In this document: in pieces, positions 48,947 to 62,270 of the stretch
Position numbering within the stretch: the first letter of the stretch is position 1
How the letters are laid out: each line of letters opens with the position of its first letter
Origin: Parus major
Taxonomy: Eukaryota > Chordata > Aves > Passeriformes > Paridae
NCBI RefSeq assembly: GCF_001522545.3
Contig: NC_031768.1
Coordinates: 7,891,375 to 7,955,374, forward strand
DNA: 64,000 bases
Direction: 5' to 3'
Position numbers and translations under genes: made by a program
Notes under the pieces: model-generated
What the model saw: only the letters and a program-made list of their open reading frames with translations
What the model was told of the DNA's origin: nothing
The model's database searches: none

Positions 48947-51900
48947 GTTTTGTCTCTCCATCCAACAAACCATTATAGTTTGCAAGGAACAATTTTGCTA
49001 GACTGCCTTACAAATGCAAGTTCTTCCTCCATACAAAACAGAAGACAATGATTTTACATCTTGGTCCACATTTGCTCACACCACCAAGCCCTTCCTGCCA
49101 GAAGCTCTGCAGTCAATCCTCCTTTACAGCAGAAACAAAAACTCCCTTAACAGACGTGAAACCCTCAGGTTTTAATGATCACATCAACTACTCCTGTTTC
49201 CAACAGCTCTAAGTGGTGTTTTCAAATGGGGATAAACATTTTTGTATGTATATCAAAGCTGTGCAGAGAGCTGTTGTATGCAGAGGTAGGTGCTTCCCAG
49301 TGCCAGAGCAAAAATTAGGTAGTTTACATGCAAGGTCTCCCTGGAGCAATGAAAGATAAAAGGTGAGAAAGGATAATGTTAAAATTTAAGTTTATTGCAT
49401 AACATTAAGCATGCATTTCTAGATTTTGACCAAGGTTAGTTTAGGGAGGAACAGGTCTTTAAAAATTTACTAAATATTCCCTTTTCTTTCAATTTAACTT
49501 GACAGTTGCTTCAAAACTTGATCCAGATAAAATATTCTTGCTAAAGAAGCTAAAGGGTTTCTGTTTATGTACACCTCATGACCTATGCCCTGCCTTCCTA
49601 CATGACTTTTGCTGCATCTTGACCTATGTGCAGCTGCAAACACTGTGTGTCAAAGCTATCATGTGCCCTTTTACAGTGGAGATGAGTAAGGAAGAGCCCA
49701 AACCATGAAATAATTTTACTCTTTCATTGCATCTCTCTCTGTCAGTTTGGCGTGACGGATTTTTGTCTCTTTACCTCGCATCTGTTCCACTTACTTGGTC
49801 ATAGAAAACAAAAATACAGTATCATAACATTTGGTAAGAACATGTGAAAGGAGACTTCACCAGAATTAGCACATTATCCATAGAAACACACAGTCCTTGT
49901 GTATGATTTCTTAATGGAGCAGACCCAGTGGTGTAGTGGTTCTGAGGAAATTAACCAATTTTGTAGCTATTGATAGGAAGAGAGAGAAAAGGAGAGAGTG
50001 AGAAAGAGAGAGAGTTCTTTTCCAGTGGGAAATCTGAAACAAATTATTTTTTCCCTTAAGACCACACAGAGGCAATAACACTGTTTCATGAAGAGCAGTT
50101 TTGAATAAAAATATGTTGTGAGTCAAAAACCTTCCACCTCAAACCAACTCAGACACCTGAATCTCACAATCAAATTTTTCTGTAGAGACTTGTGGTCCAG
50201 ACACAAATCTAGGACTTAAAACTGTCAGAAAACAGTACTAATTCTGTAATTTCTGAACAAAATTCCTTTTGCTCGTACCGAGGCCATAGGATTTGCTTGT
50301 TTAGGATGCGTCCCAGGCAGCAAATGGTGTGCTTTAAGAAACTTCAGTTTCTGTCAGGTCTACAGGTTAGCCCACTTTAAGCTCTGGAATTAGCTACAGC
50401 CAGCAGGAGCCACCTGCATGTCCAAGGAAATAACATGGTCCTTAGCACCTGAGGAGAGGAAAGAGGAACCTTTCTAATGAAAAAGACCCCAACACCCCAT
50501 TCCTCAATCTTTGAGCAAAATGAACAAACTTCTCTTAGAAAGGATAGGTTTTCATCAGACTCATGAACCAGGAAAATAAAAAGGAAGTCTAGGAGGTTAC
50601 ATGGGCTATATTTTAAAATTGAGAAATACAGTGAGAAATGACCATCACCACCACCTAATTAATTCCTCCCTTGAATATTGTTTAATATGCTTGTTTTACA
50701 GAAATGAAAGAAATCAGCAAATTAATGTGTGATGAGACTGTTGACAGACTTTACTGAAGAAAGCACTAGGTGGAACCTAAAGTGCCCTCTAAAGAATAAT
50801 GTTAGGATCTAATTTTATCTTTACAAATTTACAGGCAAAGTGCACAGGATAAACTTCTTTGGAGAAGCCCAGCAAGCAGATAGCCCAGACACACTGCACC
50901 TCTCAGGGTGGCTAGTTCAAATTAAATCATGAGCTGAGAAGGAATAATCCTGGTAGGTTCAGAAAACCAGTTTTAAATTTGGTCTGCTAGCAAAATTCTG
51001 AATGTATTTACTCTGGATTCCATTTCTCAACCCATATGAAAGCTCCATAGCATAATCAATTATGGGCTTATTGCAAAGTACAGTAGGATTCAATCTCTAG
51101 GAATGCCTCAGGGTATGTCTTAGAAGGACGATAAAACTAACAGTAATGGGGCTACAGCTTCTAAGGCTAATTTTCACAGTTACAAATTTTATAAATAAAT
51201 AGAAGGAATGTCAGCTCTCAGTCACTCAGCTTGAGGTCTCTCATGCTGATAACTCCTCTCTTCTCAGATACTCTCCCTTTCCTCAGATATATTCCTTTTT
51301 CTGTTCTGAGGCCCCTGGGACTGGTTCAAAGCGCTTCCATTCCTACCTTTCACATCACTAAATGGAGCAAAGAACTAAGGCAACAAGGAATATGCAGCAA
51401 GTACAGGAGGGGATGGTGCCCTCCCTAATGTTGCATCTCAAGGAACAATCATACCACCCGCAAGCGTGATTTCATGAGATCTCAAAGTAAGCAGCATGAG
51501 GCAGTGCCAGATGGAGAAGAGGCTGCCTTGGAAAATTCAAGAGCTATGGGTATTGACATCGGTTGTTTTGCAGTAGATTTTCTTCAGCAGGTGAAATGGC
51601 AAGAGGAAAAAGACTCCCAAACTCAGTTGTTGTCTTGCCAGTGTTCCTGAGATGGTTTATTTCATGTCATGCAAAATTAAAACACAAGGAGTATTCTTCC
51701 ACTGCAGCTGCCATTTCACACTGGACACCACCCAGGTCCCCTACAAAGCCCCACTAGACTCAGGTAAATTGCTGTGTCCCACCACTGTACACTCAGGAAA
51801 ACCTAAAGTGTATTACACTGGTTTTGTCTTTAACCCTGCCAGTGATGGGGAAGGATTTGAGAAGACAAAAACAGATTCAGTGTGTCAACATTTGTTGTGC

Positions 51901-54900
51901 AGATAATGCCAACAGCAGATACTCAGTTTTTATCATTGTGGGGCTCTCTTTGAGCATCAAGGACTGGTGGAAGAGCTGAAGTGGGACAAAGAGGCTTTGT
52001 CAACAGGCTTGTCAACCTGGAGAAGAGTGGTGTAAAGGAGAATTGGCACGGGAGAGTGGAGAAGCGGAACAGGAGGGCAAGGAAGGGTTGTATGATAATG
52101 TGGACAAGAGGGAAATTCCATTTAAACATAATAAATAACCATTTTACTCTTAGAGTGTTTGAACATGCAGCAGGTTGTCCAGGGAGTGTGGCATCTCCAC
52201 CTCTGCAGATATTTCATACCTGACTGGACATTCTCTGAGCAACCTGCTGTAAGTGACTCTCTCTGACCAAGGGGGTAGGACTAGCCAAGCTCTAGAGGTG
52301 CCTTCCTGATTCGACCATTCTTTGATTCTGCCTTTCCTCTCCCTCCACTGTCCCCTGCATCCCTTTCAAGGATATTTTCTCACAGTTTCTATACCAGTGC
52401 AGCTCTCCTCAGAGGTGCAAACACAGGAAAAGGTGTCTGGCAGTGCTACTTGGTGGTGTGGTTCAAATCCCAAGAGTGTTTTGTCTGTTAACATTTCCAG
52501 TGTCCTTGTCCTGGAGGAGATCACACTGGAAGCAATGAGACTAGAGGCAGAGAGGAAAATGTACCTCATTATTTCAGAATCCTCCATTAAAATGTAATCT
52601 GTTGTACATTGTTATAATCTTTGACAACAAATGTTGACCTTAAAGGATAAAATTGAAAACCATGGGGAAATAACATGCAGTGAAAATGGCCAATAAAAGC
52701 ATACCAATATCCACAAAGCTTTCAAGATCTAATATGATCTAATAAACAGAAGATCAACCTAGAATCTGAAACTGGATAAATTCTTGCCTCTGCTGCTCCC
52801 TTGGTTATTGAATGTCACACAAGTCACTTGACCATTCTTTCCATAATATCACTTATGCACCCAGTCCTGCTTGCTCCTACACCTAGCTGTTAAATGGGGT
52901 TTGGAACAATTAACTTCCCACACTCCTTATTTGATGTCAGAATTAATTTGTTCTATTGTGTATGAAGAATTTTAATACTGCTTTTGCCAGCTGAGTATTC
53001 CTTGTAGACAGTAAATACATTTTATAGGGATACTAATACAGCTTCTGTGCAGTGGCACAATGGATGTGTTGTCACCTACAAACAGCACTGTGGTTTGCAT
53101 TGGATGTTTACATAGGAAAAGAACGATCCTTTTGGGAGCCATCCCTCACCAAGAAACCCTTGATGAAAATGTATTTGTTGCCAGGTTCTTAAGGGAATTC
53201 CATCCTGGTTTATAGTCACTCATTTCTCTCCCTGGCCAAACTCTGGCAAAATCTGTGCCTCTGCACTTCGAGACATCCAAAACAAGATGTGCACCATCCT
53301 CCTGTTGGAACACAACAGTTGTGCATGGCAAAGTAGAACACTGTTCATTATGTATAGTGTAAGATAGTTTAAGTTTAAGCCAGGTTTTCAAAAAGAAAGA
53401 AAGATAATTTTTTGCTTTCCCTTTCTTCAGATACGAGAGTTGTCAGAGAGCATTCTAGATGTTTCATAGATTACAAATGTGGCCTTGTGTTACAAAGGAT
53501 TGAGGGCATTGCAAGTCACAGTTAACCCCAGGGCTGATGTGAATATTTTGTTTGGGTTTCCAGTGTATTCACCCACTGCACAGGCCTTTGGCCTTTAGTT
53601 TTACCAGATTCCACAAGCTGGGAATTGCTCAGATAGATAATGAGTGATACCTCCCCATTCAAGCAAGCCCATTTCCCTGGTAGTTCTGTTAGGCCAACAA
53701 CTGCAGGAAAAGCACCCAGTTGCTTTTTCCTTGGTGTAAATCCCCCTGAAATGCCAATGGGAACATTTTGCAGGGAAGGATGCAGAACTAAACAAGTTTT
53801 CTTCCTACCATTAACACTGTTCTCAGTTCTGGTCTCTATGGTTCTACCTGTGCTGCAGAAGATTGTGTCATTTTTCCAGGAGCTCATTTTTACCTGGAAT
53901 AATTCACTTCTAAAAGCTGTAAGCACCCTGCCAGGCTGAGGGGACTGTGAGGCACAAAGATCCAAACCCCAAGTTTCCAAGGCCCACAGGCAGGATAAAT
54001 TGTGCATACATGTACGAGGCCGTGCTGAGAGCAGAGTGCAGCACAGGGCAACGTGGTGGTCTCTTGGGTGTTTCATATGTCTGTCATGTGGAGTGCTGTA
54101 GAAATGAACAATACAGACCTTTTAATTAGAGGTGGAGACAGATACCTCATGCATCCATGCCAGAAATACCCAACCTGCCTGTTTTAAATAGCTTTTCATC
54201 CATGGCCGAGCTCTTTAAACTTTCTCCTTTTATTAAAACAGCTCAACTGAGACCATTTTAATGTGCCCCCATCTAGTTATTTTATTGGAAAATATTAAAA
54301 GTGTGGACCAGGTGAAATTAAATGCTTTGAAAGTGGAAATCAAGCAGTACTTTTGGTTTCTAAAATCAGCTTCCCCTCCTTGTGCTGATGCACTTAATAC
54401 TATCCCCTTATTTAAGAGGCATTGTTTGAGCTAAAATTGTGAGTAACTCTGCAATGGGTATGAACAAAGGAAATGATAAGTAAGAAAAATACAGCTCATT
54501 AGAGAGGGTGTGATTAAAAGGGGAAATGGACTTACAGAGGCTTGAGATATTTTTCTCTGGTTATTAACCAATATTCTTCATGTTCCCTCCACCACATGCC
54601 AAGGGTAGATGGGAATAAAAGCAGGAGAAGCCAAAGAGAGCATGTTCTGCCCCAGCTGCTGAGACCAGCAGTCACCTCCAGGAAAGGCTGAGAGGGAGGC
54701 ACAGAACTGACCCTTTCTGTCTCAAGCACAGATGTCTCATGTGTGGCAAAGATCAAGCTGGTACTCTCCAGACTGGCATGTCCTAGCTGGAGGCTTGGCC
54801 TGGATGGTTAAACCTCCTGCATGGATCAGGGGTCAGCTGATATCCTCTTGTGGGCAAGCAGAAGTCCATAACCAGACAGCAGTGCCCTTGTGCCTCTTAC

Positions 54901-56640
54901 CAAACCAGCCAGGCAGCCTCCAAAATACTTCTGATTGCAGCTGAGAATGGCCAGGAGAAGTGGGGGCTTTAGGAGAGTAGTTAGCAAAAAACAAACTGCT
55001 CAAACACATACTTTGCAAAGCTTTTTCATCCACTATAAAAATATCTCCTTCTGGTTCCCGCTGAAAAACTACTTGTGATCTAGATCTCCTCTGACCCTAA
55101 GGTCATTTACAGAGGACAGGAAGAAGGCCTTGGATACTGTCTCCATAGACAGAGGATTGTCACTGTGGTGCTACCAGCAGCGTGGTCCCAGATTGTGCCA
55201 GGCTGTGCAGAAGCTCAGGGTGGGGATCAGCCACACTCCCTCTCTCCATCAAAGGCTGTCCCTGACTGGGCTGCCCCTTCTGTCATGAGCAGGCACTGGA
55301 AGGATTGCCTGGACACTCAAACAGTTCCCCAACCCCAAACAATCATTTTCTTTGGCACAGCTTTGAAGTAAATAGTCCACTAACCCCTGCCATGGCCCAT
55401 GGAGAACACTCTTTTCTTGAGTGAGGTGTGACGAGGGGTTTGCAGTGGGATCCCAGCAGGGTTTTGTGGTTCACATTACCTGAAGGATGAGAAAAGCTCC
55501 TCTAGGCTAAAGCACAAGTTCAAGAGCTGGCAAAGAGCAATCCCTGGAGCTGTGGGAGGAGAGAATGGGGACTACAAGGCACAGTCAGTGAGGCAAAAGG
55601 GCATATTCTGGTGTAGTCAAGCTGCAAAGGCTGACTGTTCAAACATGCCTCTCCCATCTGCCCAGCACAGCACCAGTGTAAATGGCACCAGCTCAGCTGG
55701 GAGCGAGGTGAGGACTTCCTTGGGGACAGCATGACAAAGACATGACACCACAGCTGGCCTTTCATGAACCCAATGCAAGATGCAGCAAATCCATTTTACA
55801 CAGGTCCCGCTGGAAGGACAGCTGTGTATGTTCACATCGCAGCACTCTCAGGAAAAAAAAGGAAAGAAGAGCTATGGGAACAGTAATTCTCCCAAATTTT
55901 GGATTGTTGTGCTTTTTATTTCCATGAACAAAGCCATGAAAACATAGCAATGCAAATAAAAAATGTAAAATATGACTTTGATTTGACCTTAAGAGGATAT
56001 GGGATATGGATAATAAATAAAATATTTCTGAAACTAAGGAATAAATCTAGCTCTGGGAATTCTCAGGGAGGGGAAAAAGCACTCATAAAAATTCACTCCT
56101 CTCTGAGCTGCAGCCCTGAACCTCCCATGCACTAGATGGGAGACACTGATAAATCTAGGAGGCCATATGTGCCAACCAGCTCATATGTTTTCAGTGAGCA
56201 ATGACAGGGAGCCAAATTGCTTTATTCCGATTAGTGAAGGTCCTCTGACTGCAAAATACACCGTGTGAAAAAAAAATATTGAGTTTTAGTTCGCTGACAC
56301 ATCAATTTAAGAGAATTATTGCTCTCACATAGAGGCCAAAGCATGTATCTCCCTTCATGTATGTGCAGTAAAAACTAATTGTCAACTTTTATGTAGGGGT
56401 GAAAGGGGAGGGAGAGAGGAATGGGAATGGTACCTCTCCGACCTGCAGCAGCATGTTCTGGCTCTCGTGTGTTATCTCAGTGGCAAACCACTGGCATTTC
56501 GTTTTATTCCTAAATTCAAAACAAACTCTCTGTAAACAGCATCGTGACTTGCATCTTTTCCAGCTGTCTTTTCTCCAAAGAAGTTTCTAGAAAGCAGCTT
56601 CATCCAGCTTCTTGGTCATAAAGTCTCACAGATGGCCAGA
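48947..56640. other. Long unique non-coding stretch
   Basis: No gene or mobile element was recognised. A GA-rich tract lies at 49978-50016. An imperfect TCTCAGATA duplication lies at 51262-51296. A 184-codon minus frame (53522-54076) has no domain. The segment 54180-54440 is AT-rich and stop-rich and may be a conserved element. Confidence 0.45.
49978..50016 (+). repeat. GA-rich tract
   Basis: Imperfect (GA)n with scattered AAA interruptions. Low-complexity purine tract. Confidence 0.85.
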
Positions 56641-57420
56641 GAGACCACTAATGAAATCCACGGCTGGACCGTCTCCTGCTGCGGCTTAAATCTTGTTCGC
56701 TTTCCTCACAGAGGCAATTTGGCAGGGGAGGATGCCAAGGTGCCTGGGGTGTGTGGTCATTTCAGAGCCTCCTCTGGGTGGGTTTTAAGCCCTGTCATGT
56801 GCTGGAGCTGATTCAATTATGCTATTTCCTGATTTGCCATGATGCTCCCCTCGCCCAGAGGAAGGGGGGCCGCGAGTCCTGCGTGCGCTAATACCACTCA
56901 GACAATAGGCATGCGAAATTGATGTTCATGCAATATCTTTAAGTCTCCAGAGATTTGTATTTTAGCTATTGTATGAAACGCTTCGCTTTCATTGCTTCTC
57001 TCCTTCACCTTTGTTTCCCAGCTCCCCGTCTCATCTCCTGCCTTGGCTGGGGCTCTGGCTGCTGCAGGTTTCTTCATTGCATATTCAGGAGATCTACTGG
57101 TGCAAAGCAACTCATTTTCAGCACCTGAAATTCGCACCGTGAAGGCAGAAATAATCAAATATTTTGAAAAAAACTGGTGAAGCGAAACACTGCACATTAA
57201 TTATTGTGATAGTTATAGGATAACAACTAATTATTAATTATGATTCCAGCAATTGCTGCCTTGTATTTTGTTGAAATCTTCAGCTCGGCATTGAAATTTG
57301 TACGAGTTCCTCTAATGCAGCATTTTTACAATCAAAATATATAGCACCCTCCCATTTTTTGCAGGAATGATTTTCCTCTGTGATAAAACAGGAATTGGCC
57401 TTTCCTAGTATAAGAAAAGA
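56641..57420. promoter_or_regulatory. Candidate enhancer-like block
   Basis: The sequence alternates between a small CpG cluster (56865-56890) and AT-rich homeodomain-type words. There is a dense ATTAATTATTG and AACTAATTATTAATTATG pair at 57197-57242. Only short frames are open. This texture is typical of vertebrate developmental enhancers but is not proof. Confidence 0.3.
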
Positions 57421-58723
57421 AGAATTTATACAGCTTACAGCTCTGGCACTACCTGTGCCAAAACCAGAAGAAGAAAGAGAGAAGAAAATGGGGGTTTTCT
57501 AATCCCAGCTTTCTCTTAGCCCCAGTCATTTCACCGCTTCTCCATTTTCTCACAACAGACTGTCTTTGATTTGCTTTCAAAATGAAGGCCTAGCTGACAG
57601 ACAACTGTAAGAACAAAGGGTTCCAAACAGGAAAAAAGGGACTTTGGGGAGGCACTGGCCATGGGGGAGGAGCACGACTCCAACGGGGACACAGGAGGGT
57701 TGAGGAGGCTGAGGGAAGGACAGCCTTGTGCGTGGGTAGTGGGCAAATGACAGACAGTGACAGGGAAGAGGGACTGAAATAAAGGGGGAAATGAAAAGAA
57801 AGGAATGCTGGGGGCAGCTCTTGGAGCACGAGGTCTCATTCCCTTGCCAGAGGGAGGAAATGAAGAGAGGTAGGAAAAGCTGCCTGCCTGAATGAACATC
57901 CAGGCCAAATGGAGCTCCTCCCCTGCCTGCCAAGGCTGAGCCCTGATCATCAGGGGGCCTGGTTCGATGTCCCTGCTGAAGGGGAATAAGATTTAGAAGG
58001 AAAGTATGCAAATGACTTCAGAAAATGCCTTGCACCTTCCTGCTGAATTTGAAAATGCCCAGTGGTGTGGGGCCTGTACATGCTGCTCACAGTGGGGAAC
58101 ACTGAGGAAGCACGAGGGCTCCTCCAGGCCACTCAGCCACTCTGCCCTTGTGCCCAGGCCAGCACCTCCTTCTGTGGAGTCACTCTGAAGACACAGGTCC
58201 CAGACTGGGGACTGGTGACACCAGAGGGCAGGAACAGAGTTGAGGATGAGGAGATAAAGGGAGAAATGCTTGGGAAAAACTACCAAGCCTTTGTTTTTCC
58301 TTCTTGCTGTCCCTGCTCTGGCTGCTGATGGCTTTGGGTGGCTTGGAAGACAGATTGGGACCACAGCCTTCAACTAATGTGGAAGAGTTCCCTCCTTGTG
58401 AGGGCTGGCTCACCTTCCTCAGCTGCTGAGCTGAGTGGGGACAAGGACAAGGATGTTGTCCTTTCCCCAGTGGAAAGCCCAGCCCTGCAGGCCAGGACCG
58501 TGAAGGGATGGAGCAGCTCCCCAGGCCAGCCAGGGCACGGTGCCATGGACATATGTCACTGTAACAAGGAACTGGGAAGGGGAATGGCAGAGGATGAGCA
58601 GGCAGTGAGGTACAGGGTGCAAAAAACGTCAACTGGGGAGACTTGTGGGACAGCTCTGGGCAGGATAAAGACTGCCTTTGTTGGACTTTGTGATGCAGCA
58701 CTACTTCTGCTGGGTGCTGAACA
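57421..58723. other. Unique non-coding, GC-moderate stretch
   Basis: Overlapping Pro/Ser-rich frames on both strands (up to 192 codons minus, 58180-58758) have no domain. They are typical of G/C-skewed non-coding DNA. Nothing was recognised. Confidence 0.45.
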
Positions 58724-58756
58724 ATATGGGTTGTCCCCCATATGGGTTGTTTCCCC
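58724..58756 (+). repeat. Tandem duplication of about 16 bp
   Basis: ATATGGGTTGT followed by a C run is repeated twice in direct succession (58724-58739 and 58740-58756), with two extra T in the second copy. Confidence 0.85.
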
Positions 58757-58862
58757 ATCTAGGGAAAACTGGAAGGAGCTAGAAGCAGGTAGGCGTGTTT
58801 GGGATTGACCAAAATGTAATCAGAAATGTGTCCATGGGTGGAAGCCAAAGTGCTGCAGGATT

Positions 58863-58863
58863 A

Positions 58864-58914
<51 letters not shown>

Positions 58915-58916
58915 AT
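58863..58916 (+). repeat. Microsatellite (AAAT)13
   Basis: Thirteen uninterrupted AAAT units at 58865-58916. Probably length-polymorphic. Confidence 0.98.
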
Positions 58917-60281
58917 GGTTTTAGAGCCACTACTTGTCATATCTGAAGTGTTCAAGCATTCAGACCTTAATAAGCAGCACTAACAGGAAGGGAAATTTCT
59001 TAATGACAGCATTTGCTACACAGACCTTTATCCATATCAGAGATGCATAACAGGAGCTGGGCAATCTAATGGAGATTAACTGCTCAAAGGAAATAAAAAA
59101 CACAACACTTCCACACGGCACTGGCTGCTGCCTTAGCTCCCCATCCTCTGGCAGCTTCCCAAACACACAAGTTCATACCGTGAATGCTGAATTGGAAAAG
59201 CTGGAGGGCAGAGCTCTCATGGAAACCACAGAGGGAGAGCATACATGAAGAAAAGGCTTTCTGCATGACAGGATCTAAACTGGAAGGTACTTCTGCTGGG
59301 GAAATAGCCCCACATACCAAGACTGAGCCGGGGAAAAAACGGCCTTGCTACAGTGTTGTTGATTAAACCTACCGTGATTCCAAAAAAAGCAGCAATTTGC
59401 TACTTAATTGTAACCAGGCACAGAAAGGAAAGAAAATGAAAACAGTAAGGGAGCATTTTCTCACTACATCTAGCTCATCTATTTAAAATTTCTGTTCATA
59501 GTGACTTATTCCACATGCAGAGTGTAGGCATTTATTTAAATAATAGATACCTATCTCCAGGTACAGAACGGGGCATGCTACAAAGTACACAAACAAATTA
59601 ATGCTAGGCTCAGTGCCCAGATTAGAAGGTTTACCAAAACAAACAAACCAACCCTAAAAGCTCAGATTTTAGCAGAAGAAAAGAGTCCCAAAATAATGTA
59701 GGAAGTATGAGACTAAAAAGTTGTAATGCATCTGTATGGAAATGTGTGATCAGTTGTATTACATCAGGCAAGGTTTCCTTATGATAAGCCCTAGACATCT
59801 CTCTGAGTGAGAGGTGGTCCTTGCTGTCTGCAAACTGGGGGCTTTCCAGCCATGAGAGAGGAGTCTGTGGTTTAAAGATATGAGATTTGGCCCAAATTGC
59901 ACACAGAGCAAGATACAGAATGCTTTCTTCCCAGTCCCAGATTCAGGGATCACACACTGCTGAGATTCAATGGCTTCTCTCTTGAAATTCAGCCCTGAGC
60001 TTCCTTCTCTGACCTCATACTGTGACTTCCAAGTCAGGGAAAGGATGTTCAGGGTGGAAGTCTGAAACTGTTAAGGCAGGGTTAGAAGAAGACAAGGAAA
60101 ACCCTGTAGGAGAGATGTCTTACTTGAGAAAAGTCAGTCAGCAAGCAAGGACAATTCAGTATCTGTCTCATCTGCTTTGGAAGGACACAGGAAAGCAGCA
60201 GTCACTCAACAGCCTCAGGCCTGGATAATTAAAACCTTTATATAATGTCAGGTAAAAGAGCAAACAGTACTCCCATGGTGT
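58917..60281. other. Unique non-coding sequence
   Basis: Ordinary AT-moderate sequence with short frames. No gene or element was recognised before the LTR begins. Confidence 0.5.
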
Positions 60282-60826
60282 TGTGGTTTAACTCCAGATG
60301 ACAACTACGCACCACACAGCCAGTTGGGGGAGAGAACTGAAGGTGTAAAACTGAGAAAACTCTGAAAAAACGTAGGTTAGGGTAAATACAGTTTAACAGG
60401 TAAAGCAAAAGCCATGAGCGCCAGCAAAACAAAACAACGAATTCATTCCCAGCTTTCCATGGACAGCCATGCTCAGGAGAGCAGGGCTGCATCATGTGTG
60501 ATGGTGACTTGGGGAGACAAACACCACCACTCTGAATGTACCTCCTCCCTTCTTCCTCTTCCCCCAGCTCTATATGCAGGTCATGACACCATATGCTCCG
60601 GAATATCCCTCGGGTCATCTGGGCTCAGCTGTCCTGGCAGTGTCCCCTCCCAGCTCCTTGTGCACCTCAGCGTTGGGTGAGGAGCAGAAAAGGCTGTGAC
60701 TGTGAGCTCGGCAGGAATGAAAGCACCCCCGTGTTATCCTACACTGATCCAGCTCAAATTCCAAACACGGACCCATATGAGCTACTATGGAAAAAAACGC
60801 ACTCTGCCCCAGTCAAAACCAGCACA
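60282..60826 (-). mobile_element. Solo LTR of an avian endogenous retrovirus
   Basis: I recognise this as a common avian LTR family. In transcriptional sense it lies on the minus strand, from TGTGCTGGTTTTGAC (right end) to GTTAAACCACA (left end). A TATA-like CATATAGAG on the minus strand lies around 60568-60576, followed by the purine-rich stretch usual for the family. Where the family has an ATTAAA polyadenylation signal, this copy has GTTAAA (60392-60397). No internal retroviral region or second LTR is in the window, so it is a solo LTR left by recombination. Clear target-site duplications are not visible (flanks GGTGT and CGAGG differ), in line with an old copy. Subfamily assignment (ERVL-like) is from memory and uncertain. 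Confidence 0.8.
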
Positions 60827-62270
60827 CGAGGCAGACTAAAGTCGAACGCCTCCTTCCCACTTGCAGCTCGGGGTTGTAGGTTTTTTTTCTTTTCCAGAGC
60901 ATCTTGAGCAGATAATCAGAGCGTGCTGACATTCAGCAGTAATCAATTAGCGCCTACTTTAGATTAAATTGAGAATATGTAAATTGGGCTCCTCATCAGG
61001 CACCACAGTCAACATTGCAGAGACACTCACCATGCTCTGAACATATCAAACAGATGAAATGCAGAAGTTGTTCCAAATCCTTTTCTAAAATAGGAGGCCA
61101 GGTGAACTATATCAACCATTTAAGATTACTTTTATCTTCTTTGTTGTTGGTGGTTTCTTTTGGTTTTGTTTTTTCACTTATTTGTTTCTGTTAAATTAGC
61201 CTCTATGATTCTTTTGCCAACCTGACACAAAGCTGACAATTTTATGGACTTATTTACATATATAATATGATAAAATGCACCACTTACAAATTAATACAAT
61301 GAATCTGACCCTAAAAGGTGCATTACAACATTCTTCCTGCTTATCCTTTGTTCCTTCTTGCAGTGAAAACACGGCCACCACCAAGTGTTGAGAGCTCATG
61401 CTGGTCCTGGCAGTGTTCGGAACGATTCCACTTCATTTCTTAAAAGCACAAAGAGGATAATCCTTGGTGTCATCCCACTCCCAGTGCCAGAGCACCCACA
61501 CCTGCTGGTTAGCCAAGACCCTGCTGGGCCAGCCCAGAAGTCCTACATGGGTACAACAGAAAAGGCTTGCAGGAACCACTTATATCTTCAAACACTGGGC
61601 ATGGAGCTTAGGAAGTGTCTTGTAATTTTTCTTATAATGGGGGTTTCTTTTTTTCATGTCTGAGCAGTAAACTTTCTATCAGACCCCAGCTTGGGTCAGT
61701 GTGCCTGACCTTTCATTATAAATTGAAAATGCTGATTCTTCAACACTTTCACAGCCTCCACCCTCAGCTGATCACATTTGGAGAGAGACAATAACTGGAC
61801 TTCACTTTAAGTGGATATTGTAGAAGGTGCTCATTAAAAAGAACATTTAACGTGTGGGAATGAAAGAAAGCATGGATGTGTTAAAACACATATATTTGCA
61901 TGAAGTCGGTGTTTAAAAATACTCTTTTTGTCTCTACAGATCACCATCTTACTCAGATGGGTTTTTCTTCTGTCCTCTGAATACAAGTGATTGTCAGGAC
62001 TATCGGGGGTTTGCATTTCAGTCTGCTTCAACAAAAGCCCTGTGCTTCAGCCTCCTCTTCTCCCCCCTGTATTATAGGTGAGATTGTTTCTGTAGAGACC
62101 AGTTTGTCATTTTTGCTCAAACACATCCCATTTACATAACTCATAAGGCATTAGAAAAACGCACCCCTCGAACCACACACGCACATATACATGCGTATAA
62201 AGCTGTCACATCGTGCCTGCAATAACATAACAACGTACAGCAGATAGATTACTCTCGTCCCACAGTTTGT
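60827..62270. other. Non-coding, AT-rich, with one exon-like segment
   Basis: The segments 60900-61330 and 61680-61930 are AT-rich and stop-rich. A segment with splice-like borders (61940-62077) is listed separately. From 62080 the sequence grades into the regulatory-looking block before the CpG island. Confidence 0.4.
61940..62077 (+). other. Exon-like segment with good splice-site borders
   Basis: It is preceded by a pyrimidine-rich tract ending CTCTACAG (AG at 61938-61939) and followed by GTGAGA (GT at 62078-62079), both close to consensus. The 138 bases (46 codons) are open in only one phase (starting at 61941), and the encoded peptide matches no family I know. By chance about one such segment in three would be open in some frame, so coding potential is weak. 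It might be a non-coding RNA exon linked to the nearby CpG island. Confidence 0.2.

Noticed and set aside
52460..52470. Perfect tRNA B-box-like GGTTCAAATCC
   Set aside because: No A-box at the right distance and no cloverleaf pairing, so it is likely a chance word.
53522..54076. 184-codon minus-strand frame
   Set aside because: No family resemblance and mixed composition. No supporting exon structure.
58180..58758. 192-codon minus-strand Pro/Ser-rich frame
   Set aside because: The composition mirrors local base skew, and opposite-strand frames are equally long.
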